The notes under the pieces: generated by a model
Seen by the model: only the letters and a program-made list of their open reading frames with translations
What the model was told of the DNA's origin: nothing
The model's database searches: none
Shown: in pieces, positions 33,849 to 41,332 of the stretch
How positions within the stretch are numbered: the stretch's first letter is position 1
Layout: every line of letters starts with the position of its first letter
Made by a program: the position numbers and the translations under genes
Assembly: GCF_024346055.1 (NCBI RefSeq)
Contig: NZ_JAGQCH010000026.1
Coordinates: 1-41,332 of the forward strand
Length of the DNA: 41,332 nt
Source of the DNA: Cyanobium sp. Cruz CV13-4-11
GTDB lineage: Bacteria; Cyanobacteriota; Cyanobacteriia; PCC-6307; Cyanobiaceae
Reading direction: 5' to 3'

Positions 33849-34972
33849 TGGCCGACTATTACGACCTGCTCGGTGTCAGCCGGGACGTGGATGCCGACAG
33901 CCTCAAGAAGGCCTACCGGCGCCTGGCTCGCCAGTACCACCCGGATGTCAACAAGGACCCGGCGGCGGAAGATCGTTTCAAGGAGATCGGCCGGGCCTAT
34001 GAGGTGCTCAGCGATCCCCAGGCCCGGGCCCGCTACGACCAGTTCGGCGAAGCCGGTCTGGGCGGTGGCGCAGGCATGCCCGACATGGGCGACATGGGTG
34101 GCTTCGCCGACCTGTTCGAAACCTTCTTCAGCGGTTTCGGTGGGGCCGGCGGCCCTGCCGCCGGAGCCGCACGCCGCCGCGGACCGCGCCAGGGTGACGA
34201 TCTGCGCCTCGACCTCACGATCAGTTTCAGCGAGGCGGTGTTCGGGACCGAGAAGGATGTGCAGATCCGCCACCTCGAAACCTGCACCACCTGCAGCGGC
34301 TCGGGGGCCAAGGCGGGCAGCGGCCCCACCACCTGCGGCACCTGCGGCGGCGCCGGCCAGGTGCGGCGGGCCACCCGCACCCCCTTTGGCAACTTCACCC
34401 AGGTGGCGCCCTGCCCCACCTGTGAAGGCACCGGCCAGGTGATCGCCGATCCCTGCTCCGCCTGCGGCGGCCAGGGCCTGCAGCAGGTGCGCAAGAAGCT
34501 GCGCATCAACATTCCCGCCGGTGTCGACTCGGGCACCCGGCTGCGGGTCGGCCAGGAGGGCAACGCTGGCCAGCGGGGCGGGCCGGCGGGCGATCTCTAT
34601 GTGTTCCTCGCGGTCCAGGCCCACCCGCACCTGCGCCGGGACGGGGTCACGATCCATTCCGAGGTGTCGCTCAACTACCTCCAGGCGATCCTGGGCGACA
34701 CGATCGAGGTGGAGACCGTCGACGGCCAGGAGCCCCTGGAGATCCCCCCCGGCACCCAGCCCGGGGCCGTGATCACCCTGCAGGGCAAGGGGATTCCCCG
34801 CCTGGGCAATCCGGTGGCCCGTGGCAACCACCAGTTCACCATCAAGGTGCAGTTGCCCACCAAGCTCAACGGTGAGGAGCGGCAACTGCTCGAGCAGCTG
34901 GCCGGACACCACACCAGCAAGGGCCAGCGCCACCACCACAAGAGCGGCCTGTTCGGCGGCCTGTTCGGTTGA
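33848..34972 (+). CDS. dnaJ: Chaperone DnaJ
   Basis: 374 residues. All type I DnaJ parts are present: the J domain with HPD ([11 protein letters not shown], residues about 26-36), a Gly/Met/Phe-rich linker, a zinc finger with four repeats ([32 protein letters not shown]), and the C-terminal substrate-binding domains. The His/Lys-rich tail ends GLFGGLFG. DnaJ stimulates DnaK ATPase and hands over unfolded proteins. The ATG overlaps the grpE stop by one base, and its own stop overlaps the next start. Confidence 0.96.
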   Translation: MADYYDLLGVSRDVDADSLKKAYRRLARQYHPDVNKDPAAEDRFKEIGRAYEVLSDPQARARYDQFGEAGLGGGAGMPDMGDMGGFADLFETFFSGFGGAGGPAAGAARRRGPRQGDDLRLDLTISFSEAVFGTEKDVQIRHLETCTTCSGSGAKAGSGPTTCGTCGGAGQVRRATRTPFGNFTQVAPCPTCEGTGQVIADPCSACGGQGLQQVRKKLRINIPAGVDSGTRLRVGQEGNAGQRGGPAGDLYVFLAVQAHPHLRRDGVTIHSEVSLNYLQAILGDTIEVETVDGQEPLEIPPGTQPGAVITLQGKGIPRLGNPVARGNHQFTIKVQLPTKLNGEERQLLEQLAGHHTSKGQRHHHKSGLFGGLFG

Positions 34973-35214
34973 ACGATCCGGTGGCCCTCGATCTGCGGGG
35001 CACCGCCTGCCCCGTGAACTTCATCCGGGCGCGGCTGGCGCTCGAAAGGCTGCCAACGGGCGGCTGGCTCCAGATCGACCTGGACGGGGGCGAACCGGAG
35101 CAGATGGTGGCCGAGGGCCTGCGCTCCGAGGGTCATGCCGTGGAACTGGTCGTCCCTTCGCCCTTCGCCCCAGGGGACGGGGTGCGGCTCCTGGTGCGAC
35201 GGGATGGGGGCTGA
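34969..35214 (+). CDS. TusA-family sulfur-carrier-like protein
   Basis: 81 residues from TTG 34969 (overlapping the dnaJ stop as TTGA); GTG 34981 is an alternative start. The fold pattern of the TusA/SirA family is clear: [20 protein letters not shown], then a strand [13 protein letters not shown] and helix. The active cysteine of the family is kept (ACP), but the second proline of the usual C-P-x-P is Asn (CPVN). TusA proteins relay sulfur for tRNA thiolation and other pathways; which partner this one serves is unknown. It overlaps the next gene, rsgA, by 11 nt. Confidence 0.8.
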   Translation: MNDPVALDLRGTACPVNFIRARLALERLPTGGWLQIDLDGGEPEQMVAEGLRSEGHAVELVVPSPFAPGDGVRLLVRRDGG

Positions 35215-36277
35215 GCCGCTGCCGGGGCGGGTGGTGGCCCTGCAGGCCAACTATTGCCTGGTGGATCTCGATGGGCCCTGCGAGCTCGGCACCGATGGCT
35301 CCGAGCCGGGCAGAGGCGGCCGCCTGCTCTGCACCCGGCGCACCCGCCTCGACAAGAGCGGCCTGCAGGTGTGTGTCGGTGATCGGGTGACGGTGGCGTC
35401 TGTTGACTGGCGGGCACGGCGGGGATCGGTGGTGGGCCTGGAACCCCGCCACAACCTGCTGCAGCGGCCGGCGGTCGCCAACGTCAGCCAGGTGGTGGTG
35501 GTGGTGGCCCTGGCGGAGCCGGGCCTCGATCCCCTGCAGCTGACGCGGTTCCTGGTCACCGCCGAGGCCACCGGCCAGCCGGTGCAGGTGGTGCTGAGCA
35601 AGGCCGACCTGCTGCCGGCGGCCGAGGTGGAGGCGTGGTGCCGGCGGCTGGAGGGCTGGGGCTACGCCACCGTGGCTGTCTCGACCCACACCGGGGCGGG
35701 CCTGGCGGCCCTGCGCCGCCAGCTGGGCCAGCCGGGCATCGCCGTGTTCTGCGGCCCCTCCGGCGTGGGCAAGAGCAGCCTCCTCAATGCCCTGGCCCCC
35801 GACCTGGAGCTCCGCGTCGCCGCCGTGTCCGGGCGGCTGCGGCGGGGACGCCACACCACGCGCCATGTCGAACTGTTCCCCCTGGCTCCGGGGGTCCTGG
35901 TGGCGGATTCACCGGGCTTCAACACCCCCGCCCTGCCCAGCGATCCCCAGACCCTCGCCGCCGCCTTCCCGGAGCTGCTGGCCCGGCTCAGGGCCTCCCC
36001 CTGCCGGTTCGCCAACTGTCGTCACCAGGGGGATCCCGGTTGCGCCATGGGCGGCACCTGGGACCGCCATGGCCTCTATGGGCGCTGCCTGGAGGAGGTG
36101 GAGGCCCTGGCGGTGGTCCGCTCCCGTGGGGGCCAGGGCCGCCAGGGGGAAGGGGGGATGCGCCAGCGGGGCGACCGGCTCGAGCCCCTGCTCAATCCCC
36201 AGCTGCGCCGCTCCTCCCGCAGTACGCGCCGTCAGGCGCTGGATGGGGAGCTCAGTTCCCCAGACCGGGAAGATTGA
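35204..36277 (+). CDS. rsgA: Ribosome small subunit-dependent GTPase A
   Basis: 357 residues from ATG 35204. It has the circular permutation of the family: an N-terminal OB domain, then G4 (SKADLL) before G1 ([12 protein letters not shown]), then the switch segment [13 protein letters not shown] and G3 DSPGF, and a C-terminal zinc domain ([14 protein letters not shown]). RsgA helps mature and check the 30S subunit. It overlaps the tusA-like gene at the start and the convergent ebfC gene at the end (26 nt). It is the last gene of the grpE-dnaJ run. Confidence 0.94.
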   Translation: MGAEPLPGRVVALQANYCLVDLDGPCELGTDGSEPGRGGRLLCTRRTRLDKSGLQVCVGDRVTVASVDWRARRGSVVGLEPRHNLLQRPAVANVSQVVVVVALAEPGLDPLQLTRFLVTAEATGQPVQVVLSKADLLPAAEVEAWCRRLEGWGYATVAVSTHTGAGLAALRRQLGQPGIAVFCGPSGVGKSSLLNALAPDLELRVAAVSGRLRRGRHTTRHVELFPLAPGVLVADSPGFNTPALPSDPQTLAAAFPELLARLRASPCRFANCRHQGDPGCAMGGTWDRHGLYGRCLEEVEALAVVRSRGGQGRQGEGGMRQRGDRLEPLLNPQLRRSSRSTRRQALDGELSSPDRED

Positions 36278-36593
36278 GATCCAGGCCGCCGGTGAGGGTT
36301 TCCATCCGCTCGCGCATGGTGGTGGTGGAGACCTCGTAGGCCTTGCAGAGGGCCGCCAGCACGGCCGCCTCGACGGCTTCGGCCGGTTCGCTGAGCAGTT
36401 CGGGGCTCAGCTCGACCCGCAGGGGCTGCTGGTTGCCGGTGAGCCAGACGCTGGCGCGGCCCTCGGGATCGCTGCCCTGCAGCTCCATCGCATCGAGCTC
36501 CTCCTGGAGCTTCTGGGCGTCTTGCTGAATCTGCTGGGCTTTGCGGAAAGCTTCGGTCAGCTGTCCGAAATTGGGAAGTCCGAAGCCGGCCAT
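36252..36593 (-). CDS. YbaB/EbfC nucleoid-associated protein
   Basis: 113 residues. The N-terminus [20 protein letters not shown] and the coiled helix pair that follows, then VELSPELL, are characteristic of the YbaB/EbfC family. These small dimeric proteins bind DNA and often affect nucleoid structure and gene expression. It lies 27 nt before the murB 3' end on the same strand, consistent with the common murC-murB-ybaB order, and overlaps the end of rsgA. Confidence 0.9.
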   Translation of the reverse strand: MAGFGLPNFGQLTEAFRKAQQIQQDAQKLQEELDAMELQGSDPEGRASVWLTGNQQPLRVELSPELLSEPAEAVEAAVLAALCKAYEVSTTTMRERMETLTGGLDLNLPGLGN

Positions 36594-36620
36594 ACCAGGG
36601 AGTCATCGTTGGCCACCAGG

Positions 36621-37514
36621 CTAGAACCCCAGGCGTTTGACCTCCGGGTGCAGCCGCACGCCGCGTGCCTCCAGCACCCGTTGCTGCACCAGCCTGATCA
36701 GGACATCGATGTCGGCGGCGGTGGCGGAGCCGGTGTTGACGATGAAGTTGGCGTGGATCGGCGACACCTGGGCATCGCCGATGCTCAGCCCCTTGAGGCC
36801 GAGGGACTCGATCAGCTGCCCCGCCTTGAGTGGTTCGGGGTTGCGAAAGACGCTGCCGCAGCTGGGTTGCTGGTAGGGCTGGGTGCTGGTGCGGCTGTGC
36901 AGGTTGGCGCTGGTGCGCGCCGTGAGGATGGCCGGATCGTGGCCGGGCTCCAACCGGAACCGCGCCGAAAGCACCAGCAGCGGTTCGTCCTGCAGGCGGC
37001 TGTGGCGGTAGGCGAAGGCCAGATCGGCGGCCGCCAGGCGGAAGGGGGCCTCGGGCCGGCGGGGATCCAGCACCCACACCGAGTCCAGCCACTCCGCCGT
37101 GCAGCCCCCCTGGGCGCCGGCGTTCATCACCACGGCCCCACCCACCGTGCCGGGGATGCCCACGGCCCACTCCAGCCCCCGCAGGCCGCTCCTGGCGGCC
37201 TTGCGGGCCAGGGTGGGGATCGGTTCGCCCGCCTCCGCCTCCACCCAGCCCTCGGCCAGGTCCAGGCGGCTGCCCTGCAGGCGGCGGTTGCAGAGGGTGA
37301 GGCCGTCGAGGCCGCCGTCGGCGATCAGCAGGTTGGAGCCGGCGCCGATGCAGCGGAAGGGCAGACCCGCGGCCGCCGCCCAGGCGGCGTGGGCGATCAG
37401 CGCCTCCTGGTTGGCGGGTTCGGCGAACCAGGCGGCGGGCCCGCCCACCTTCCAGGTGGTGAACTCCCGCAGGCAGACGGACGGGCGGGGTTGGCTGGAC
37501 GGGGCCGCGACCAT
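36621..37514 (-). CDS. murB: UDP-N-acetylmuramate dehydrogenase MurB
   Basis: 297 residues from ATG 37514, 4 nt after the murC stop. The FAD-binding domain shows [30 protein letters not shown] and [20 protein letters not shown], and the C-terminal half carries the catalytic serine in [10 protein letters not shown]. MurB reduces enolpyruvyl-UDP-GlcNAc to UDP-MurNAc with NADPH, the second step of peptidoglycan precursor synthesis. The gene continues an operon from murC. Confidence 0.95.
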   Translation of the reverse strand: MVAAPSSQPRPSVCLREFTTWKVGGPAAWFAEPANQEALIAHAAWAAAAGLPFRCIGAGSNLLIADGGLDGLTLCNRRLQGSRLDLAEGWVEAEAGEPIPTLARKAARSGLRGLEWAVGIPGTVGGAVVMNAGAQGGCTAEWLDSVWVLDPRRPEAPFRLAAADLAFAYRHSRLQDEPLLVLSARFRLEPGHDPAILTARTSANLHSRTSTQPYQQPSCGSVFRNPEPLKAGQLIESLGLKGLSIGDAQVSPIHANFIVNTGSATAADIDVLIRLVQQRVLEARGVRLHPEVKRLGF

Positions 37515-37518
37515 CCCC

Positions 37519-38958
37519 TCAGGCCACCAGTGCCGAAGGGCGTTCGTGTTCGTCGAGGGCCCCCAGGCGGTCCCAGAGGCTGTTGACGTCGCCGGCTCCC
37601 ATGGCCAGCACCAGGTCTCCTGGGCCGGTGCCGCTGGCCACCAGCTCCGCCAGGGCCTCCATGCTGGCCGCCACCGCCACCGGCAGGTCGGGGGCGAGGG
37701 CCCGCACCGCTTCGGCCAGGGCCGGGCTGGAGATCCCCGCCATCGGGGCCTCGCCGGCGGCATAGAGCGGCGCCAGCAGCACGGCATCGGCGTGGGCCAG
37801 GGCGGCGGCAAAGTCGTCCAGGAACTGGGCGGTGCGGGTGTAGCGATGGGGCTGGAACACCGCCACCAGCCGGCGGGGCACCAGCGGCAGCGGGCTGCGG
37901 CCGCTCTCCACCATCAGTCGGGCCATGGCCAGGGTGGCCGCCACTTCACTGGGGTGGTGGGCGTAGTCGTCGACGATCGCCCGGTCCTGCCACAGGCCGC
38001 GGCAGTCGAAGCGGCGCCCGGGTGGTCGCAGGCCCGCCACCGCCTGGCGCAGGTCGGCGAAGGGCACGCCCTCGAGGCGGCAGGCCGCCATCGCCGCCAC
38101 GGTGTTGCTCAGGTTGTGGCGACCGGGCAGGGGCACCTCCAGGGTGCCCAGGGCCACCCCCTGCTCAAACCAGGTGGCCAGGGTGCCGTCACCCCGCTCC
38201 TCCAGGGGGATGGCAGCGAAGTCGATCCCCTCGCTGCTGCGGGTCGACCACCAGCTGGTGGCCTGGAAGTGCTCGCGCAGCACTGGGCAGTCCCGGTTGG
38301 CAAGCAGGGTCGTGCAGCCGCTCGCAAAGCGCTGCAGGGTGGCCACCAGGGAGGCCAGGTCCGGGTAGTGGTCGGTGTGGTCGAGTTCGACGTTGGTGAG
38401 CAGCCCGAGCCGGGGGTTGAACTTCACCAGGGAGCCGTCCGATTCATCGGCTTCGGCCACCAGCAACCGGCCCTGGCCATGGCGGCCATTGCTGCCGAAG
38501 GCGGGCACGATGCCGCCGATCACGGCGGTGGGGTCCTCGCCGACGGCCTCCAGCAGGGTGGCGATCAGGGTGCTGGTGGTGGTTTTGCCATGGCTGCCGG
38601 CCACGGCGATCGAGGGCTGGTCGTTGATCAGCGCCGCCAGCACGTCGGAGCGGTGCACGACCGACAGGCCGCGCCGACGCGCCTCCACCAGCTCCTCGTT
38701 GGCGGCGGGCACCGCCGAGCTGATCACCACCATCGGGGCGCCTTCGGCCGCCATCACCGCGGCGATGGTGGCGGCGGTCTGCTCCTGGAACACCCGCACC
38801 CCGGCGGTCCGCAGCTGCTCAAGCACCGGGCTGGGACGGGGATCGGAGCCGCTCACCAGGAAGCCCCGTTCCGCCAGGATCCCTGCCAGGGCGGACATGC
38901 CGATCCCACCGGCCCCGATGAAGTGGAGCGGCTGACGGCGATCAAGCTTTGGGATCAA
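37519..38958 (-). CDS. murC: UDP-N-acetylmuramate-L-alanine ligase MurC
   Basis: 479 residues from TTG 38958, chosen because AGGAG (38965-38969, minus strand) lies 6 nt ahead and the family start follows at once ([18 protein letters not shown]). The frame is open to 39099 without conserved sequence. ATP site: [20 protein letters not shown]; further [10 protein letters not shown] and [15 protein letters not shown]. MurC adds L-alanine to UDP-MurNAc. It is directly followed by murB and is divergent from gap. Confidence 0.95.
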   Translation of the reverse strand: MIPKLDRRQPLHFIGAGGIGMSALAGILAERGFLVSGSDPRPSPVLEQLRTAGVRVFQEQTAATIAAVMAAEGAPMVVISSAVPAANEELVEARRRGLSVVHRSDVLAALINDQPSIAVAGSHGKTTTSTLIATLLEAVGEDPTAVIGGIVPAFGSNGRHGQGRLLVAEADESDGSLVKFNPRLGLLTNVELDHTDHYPDLASLVATLQRFASGCTTLLANRDCPVLREHFQATSWWSTRSSEGIDFAAIPLEERGDGTLATWFEQGVALGTLEVPLPGRHNLSNTVAAMAACRLEGVPFADLRQAVAGLRPPGRRFDCRGLWQDRAIVDDYAHHPSEVAATLAMARLMVESGRSPLPLVPRRLVAVFQPHRYTRTAQFLDDFAAALAHADAVLLAPLYAAGEAPMAGISSPALAEAVRALAPDLPVAVAASMEALAELVASGTGPGDLVLAMGAGDVNSLWDRLGALDEHERPSALVA

Positions 38959-39083
38959 GGGGGACTCCTGGCCTTGCCGAAAATAACGGCAGGTCTGCCC
39001 ACCCCCCTTTGCGGGATACTGCGCTTTGCCGACCGTCCGATCCGGGGCCTTTGGCTGCGGGAAAGAGCAGGACCCCATTTCTG

Positions 39084-39089
39084 TATGAT
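39084..39089 (+). promoter_or_regulatory. Possible -10 box of the gap promoter
   Basis: TATGAT lies 47 nt before the gap start and fits the bacterial -10 consensus at 5 of 6 positions. A -35 box at the expected distance is not clear; TTGGCT at 39051-39056 is too far away (27-nt spacing). Strong cyanobacterial promoters of type 2 often have only a good -10. Confidence 0.4.
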
Positions 39090-39136
39090 CGGCTGCCAAA
39101 ATCCCCCCTTGCTAGCGGGTTCCACCGCTTTCTGCC

Positions 39137-40159
39137 ATGACCTTGCGCGTTGCGATCAATGGATTTGGTCGAATCGGTCGGAACTTCATGCGCTGCTGGC
39201 TCAGCCGCGGTGAGAACACCGGCATCGAAGTGGTCGGTCTGAACGACACGTCCGATCCGAAGACCAACGCTCACCTGCTTCAGTACGACACGATGCTCGG
39301 CCACATCCGCAACGCGGAAGTGAGCTACACCGATGACACCATCATCGTGAATGGCAAGCCGATCAAATGCTTCTCCGATCGCAATCCCCTCAACCTTCCC
39401 TGGAAAGAGTGGGGCGTGGATCTGGTGATCGAAGCCACCGGCGTCTTCATTGATCAGAAAGGTGCCGGTAAGCACATCGAGGCTGGTGCCAGCAAGGTGC
39501 TGATCACGGCTCCCGGTAAGGGCGAAGGCGTCGGCACCTTCGTGGTTGGTGTGAACGCCGACCAGTACCGCCACGAAGATTTCGACATCATCAGCAACGC
39601 CAGCTGCACCACCAACTGCATGGCGCCGATCGTCAAGGTTCTCGATCAGAGCTTTGGGATCGTCAAGGGCATGATGACCACCACCCACAGCTATACCGGT
39701 GACCAGCGCATCCTCGATGCCAGCCATCGCGATCTGCGCCGTGCCCGTGCTGCCGCCGTCAACATCGTGCCCACCTCCACCGGTGCCGCCACGGCCGTGG
39801 CTCTTGTTTACCCGCCGATGAAGGGCAAGCTCAACGGCATTGCCATGCGCGTTCCCACCCCCAACGTTTCGGTTGTCGACCTCGTCCTTGAAGTCAGCCG
39901 CGGCACCACCAAAGAGGAGGTCAATGCCGTGCTCAAGGAATCCTCCATGAACGGGATGAAGGGGATCATCAAGTACTGCGATCTCCCCCTGGTCTCCACC
40001 GACCACGCCGGTACCGATGAATCCACGATCGTGGATGCCGACCTCACCCTGGTGATGGGCGACAACATGGTCAAGGTGATCGCCTGGTACGACAACGAGT
40101 GGGGCTACAGCCAGCGCGTGGTGGACCTGGCCGAGGTGGTGGCCCGCAACTGGAAGTGA
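39137..40159 (+). CDS. gap2: Glyceraldehyde-3-phosphate dehydrogenase (cyanobacterial type)
   Basis: 340 residues. NAD(P) fold [10 protein letters not shown], catalytic Cys157 in [12 protein letters not shown] and His184 in [11 protein letters not shown]. The C-terminal segment [15 protein letters not shown] is invariant in the family. The overall pattern is that of the Gap2 type used for the Calvin cycle and gluconeogenesis, which accepts NADP and NAD. The codon choice is less GC-extreme than that of neighbours, as expected for a highly expressed gene. It is divergent from murC, with a 178-bp shared region, and followed by a clear terminator. Confidence 0.95.
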   Translation: MTLRVAINGFGRIGRNFMRCWLSRGENTGIEVVGLNDTSDPKTNAHLLQYDTMLGHIRNAEVSYTDDTIIVNGKPIKCFSDRNPLNLPWKEWGVDLVIEATGVFIDQKGAGKHIEAGASKVLITAPGKGEGVGTFVVGVNADQYRHEDFDIISNASCTTNCMAPIVKVLDQSFGIVKGMMTTTHSYTGDQRILDASHRDLRRARAAAVNIVPTSTGAATAVALVYPPMKGKLNGIAMRVPTPNVSVVDLVLEVSRGTTKEEVNAVLKESSMNGMKGIIKYCDLPLVSTDHAGTDESTIVDADLTLVMGDNMVKVIAWYDNEWGYSQRVVDLAEVVARNWK

Positions 40160-40199
40160 GGTTCGGGCCCAGTCCCCCCAGATTGTTGAGCTGTCCTGT

Positions 40200-40217
40200 G
40201 GGGCGGCCCCTTTTGTT
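40200..40217 (+). terminator. Intrinsic terminator of gap
   Basis: GGGG-CGG-CCCC (40200-40210) forms a tight stem-loop followed by TTTTGTT. It begins 40 nt after the gap stop. The short stem is GC-only and the T-rich tail is present, so this is a credible rho-independent terminator. Confidence 0.65.
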
Positions 40218-40334
40218 CTGGCTGGCCGGTTTCCCACGGCGCAGGGCACTCACGGAGGCGAAGGGGCCAGGCGGCGGACCTTCCGAACCAGCGCGGTCGT
40301 ATCCGGTTCAGACTGCCCCCATCGCCCCGGAGCC

Positions 40335-40685
40335 ATGCCGCCCGATATCCGCTGGCAGCAGCGCTTCGCCAATTTCTGCCAGGCCCTGGATCTGCTGGAG
40401 ACCTTTTTTCAGCCTCCCGCGCTCAATGAGCGTGAGCGCCAGGGCCTGATCAAGGCTTTTGAATACTGTTTCGAGCTGGGCTGGAACACCCTGCGGGACC
40501 TGCTGTTGGCGGAGGGCAACGCCGGCCTGATTGGATCGCGTGACACCCTGAGGCTGGCCTTCCGGAGCACCGCTGAGCAGGTGAGCGAGCAAGTGGCCAC
40601 TCGCTATCTGCCCTGTTTTCAGGAGCTGCGCCTGGTGCTGAGCGAGCGCGTTCAAGCCACTGCCGCTGGCGAGGGGCATGGCTGA
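40335..40685 (+). CDS. HEPN toxin-like protein (HI0074 family) lacking the catalytic stretch
   Basis: 116 residues from ATG 40335. The family start IRWQQRFANFCQALDLLETF, the middle RQGLIKAFEYCFELGWNTLRD and the C-terminal TRYLPCFQELRLVL match HI0074-type HEPN proteins, partners of minimal nucleotidyltransferases in toxin-antitoxin pairs. Compared with the family (about 130-145 residues), the piece between LRLAFR and STAEQVSEQV is missing. That piece normally holds the R-N-x3-H-x-Y motif: the RNase active site and the tyrosine that the partner AMPylates. The protein therefore seems unable to act as the usual toxin. It overlaps the next gene by 8 nt. Confidence 0.85.
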   Translation: MPPDIRWQQRFANFCQALDLLETFFQPPALNERERQGLIKAFEYCFELGWNTLRDLLLAEGNAGLIGSRDTLRLAFRSTAEQVSEQVATRYLPCFQELRLVLSERVQATAAGEGHG

Positions 40686-41016
40686 GATTCCAGGCGCTGC
40701 GGCCGCTACCCCCGCCGCGATACCGGGTCTGCCGCCGGAGGCCTCAGCCCGCCTGCTGGCCCTGCTCAGTGCCGAGCCCGCCGTGGAGGAGGTTTGGCTC
40801 TACGGCTCCAGGGCCATGGGCCGCCATCACGCCGGCTCCGACATCGACCTCACCCTGGTGGCGCCGGGCCTGAGCCACCAGGGACGCCTGCGCCTGATGG
40901 GAGCCCTTGATGACCTGCTGCTGCCCTGGAGCATCGACCTCTCCCTGCGGCACGAGCTGCCCGAATCCCTGGCTCAGCACGTGGCCCGGGTGGGGCGGCG
41001 GCTGGTGCCTGGCTGA
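40678..41016 (+). CDS. MNT-type nucleotidyltransferase antitoxin
   Basis: 112 residues from ATG 40678, overlapping the HEPN gene. The nucleotidyltransferase signature is complete: VWLYGSRAMGRHHAGSDIDL, i.e. G-S-x10-D-x-D. A third acidic position is in WSIDLSL. In HEPN/MNT pairs this protein neutralises the toxin by AMPylating its tyrosine with ATP. That target residue is absent in the present partner, so the antitoxin may be a leftover, may act on another protein, or may just bind. No independent promoter seen. Confidence 0.85.
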   Translation: MAEIPGAAAATPAAIPGLPPEASARLLALLSAEPAVEEVWLYGSRAMGRHHAGSDIDLTLVAPGLSHQGRLRLMGALDDLLLPWSIDLSLRHELPESLAQHVARVGRRLVPG

Positions 41017-41068
41017 GCGCCGCCGGCATGACGCTTGTTGCCAGATGCCGATTCGATTGGGCGAATGC

Positions 41069-41093
41069 TTGACAATCCCCCCCCCGATAAAAT
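41069..41093 (+). promoter_or_regulatory. Promoter-like boxes around a 9-C tract
   Basis: TTGACA (41069-41074) is a perfect -35 box and TAAAAT (41088-41093) fits the -10 at 5 of 6 positions, but they are only 13 nt apart instead of about 17. The spacer contains nine consecutive C (41077-41085), which could change length by slippage and so change promoter strength. They lie upstream of the signal-peptide remnant at 41116. Confidence 0.35.
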
Positions 41094-41115
41094 TGATTTT
41101 AAAATAAGCAAAGCC

Positions 41116-41208
41116 ATGAAATTGTACAAATCTATTATCCATTCTGCCATCATTAGTGCTTCGATTGTGGCAGCTTCGCTTCCAGTTCGCGCAGCGATTG
41201 TTACGTAG
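41116..41208 (+). pseudogene. 5' remnant of a secreted, probably PEP-CTERM protein, cut by an insertion
   Basis: 30 codons from ATG 41116 encode a complete signal peptide (KLYKSIIHSAIISASIVAAS, cleavage after VRA) and four more residues, then TAG 41206-41208. This resembles the N-termini of cyanobacterial PEP-CTERM proteins, whose mature part would follow AIVT. The stop is formed exactly where the IS-end-like sequence GGGCTTGCTGAGGAACCC begins (41208). The rest of the gene must lie beyond the inserted element if it survives. The region is AT-rich compared with the backbone. The family call is by pattern only. Confidence 0.5.
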
Positions 41209-41332
41209 GGCTTGCTGAGGAACCCAGATCTACTGCAGCGCAGCTGGTTCCAGCCAGAGTCTTACGCTAGAATGCGCGCAAATCAGCCATTTGTGGGCTA
41301 GAAGAATTCGCTGAGCTGTAAATGTACGTCTT
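41208..41332 (+). mobile_element. Probable left end of an insertion sequence (cut by window edge)
   Basis: The sequence starts GGGCTTGCTGAGGAACCC, similar to the putative IS end at 306-326, and runs to the window edge without an open frame of its own. It breaks the secreted-protein gene at 41206-41208. The transposase would be outside the window. The identification rests on the resemblance of the two ends and the broken gene. Confidence 0.4.

Overview
The window looks like a chromosome segment of a GC-rich unicellular picocyanobacterium (Synechococcus/Cyanobium type). The backbone carries a cyanobacterial gap2-like GAPDH, a pilB-pilT-pilC block beside grpE-dnaJ, a DUF502-nusB-ftsY-argH run, an HpsJ-like protein and a glycine-rich RRM protein. 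The genus is inferred from gene content and codon bias; no rRNA is present to confirm it.

Positions 1 to about 15,200 are accessory. They open with the 5' end of a transposase gene cut by the window edge (minus strand). A two-gene operon of membrane pentapeptide-repeat proteins follows, with an 11-C homopolymer at the start of the second gene. Then comes the main discovery: four integron attC recombination sites in the same orientation (4846-4930, 6845-6929, 8513-8571, 9194-9278). They delimit three gene cassettes: an AT-rich DUF2971-like protein, a trypsin-fold serine protease, and a BrnT/BrnA toxin-antitoxin pair. No integrase gene is visible, so within this window the array is a CALIN (cluster of attC sites lacking an integrase). 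Its right edge abuts decayed 'mobile mystery' A/B (HTH/Fic) genes and a frameshifted IS5-group transposase. A secreted TPR protein, a GAP-family membrane protein, an NTF2/SnoaL-like protein, a frameshifted secreted cysteine-containing protein and a GNAT acetyltransferase follow.

From about 15,280 to 40,200 the window is dense housekeeping chromosome. On the minus strand lie queG, a TPR lipoprotein-like or secreted protein, and a GyrA/ParC subunit. On the plus strand lie an HpsJ-like gene, DUF502, nusB, ftsY, a SpoIIE-type phosphatase, argH and an RRM protein. dusA and an HI0933-type flavoprotein diverge with start codons 6 bp apart. The pilus motor genes pilB-pilT-pilC (minus) diverge from the overlapping run grpE-dnaJ-tusA-like-rsgA (plus). 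ebfC, murB and murC (minus) precede a divergent gap gene with a good terminator.

The right edge (40,300-41,332) is accessory again. It holds a HEPN/MNT toxin-antitoxin pair whose HEPN partner lacks its catalytic stretch. It also holds a 30-codon signal-peptide remnant of a probable PEP-CTERM protein, cut by what looks like the end of another insertion sequence.
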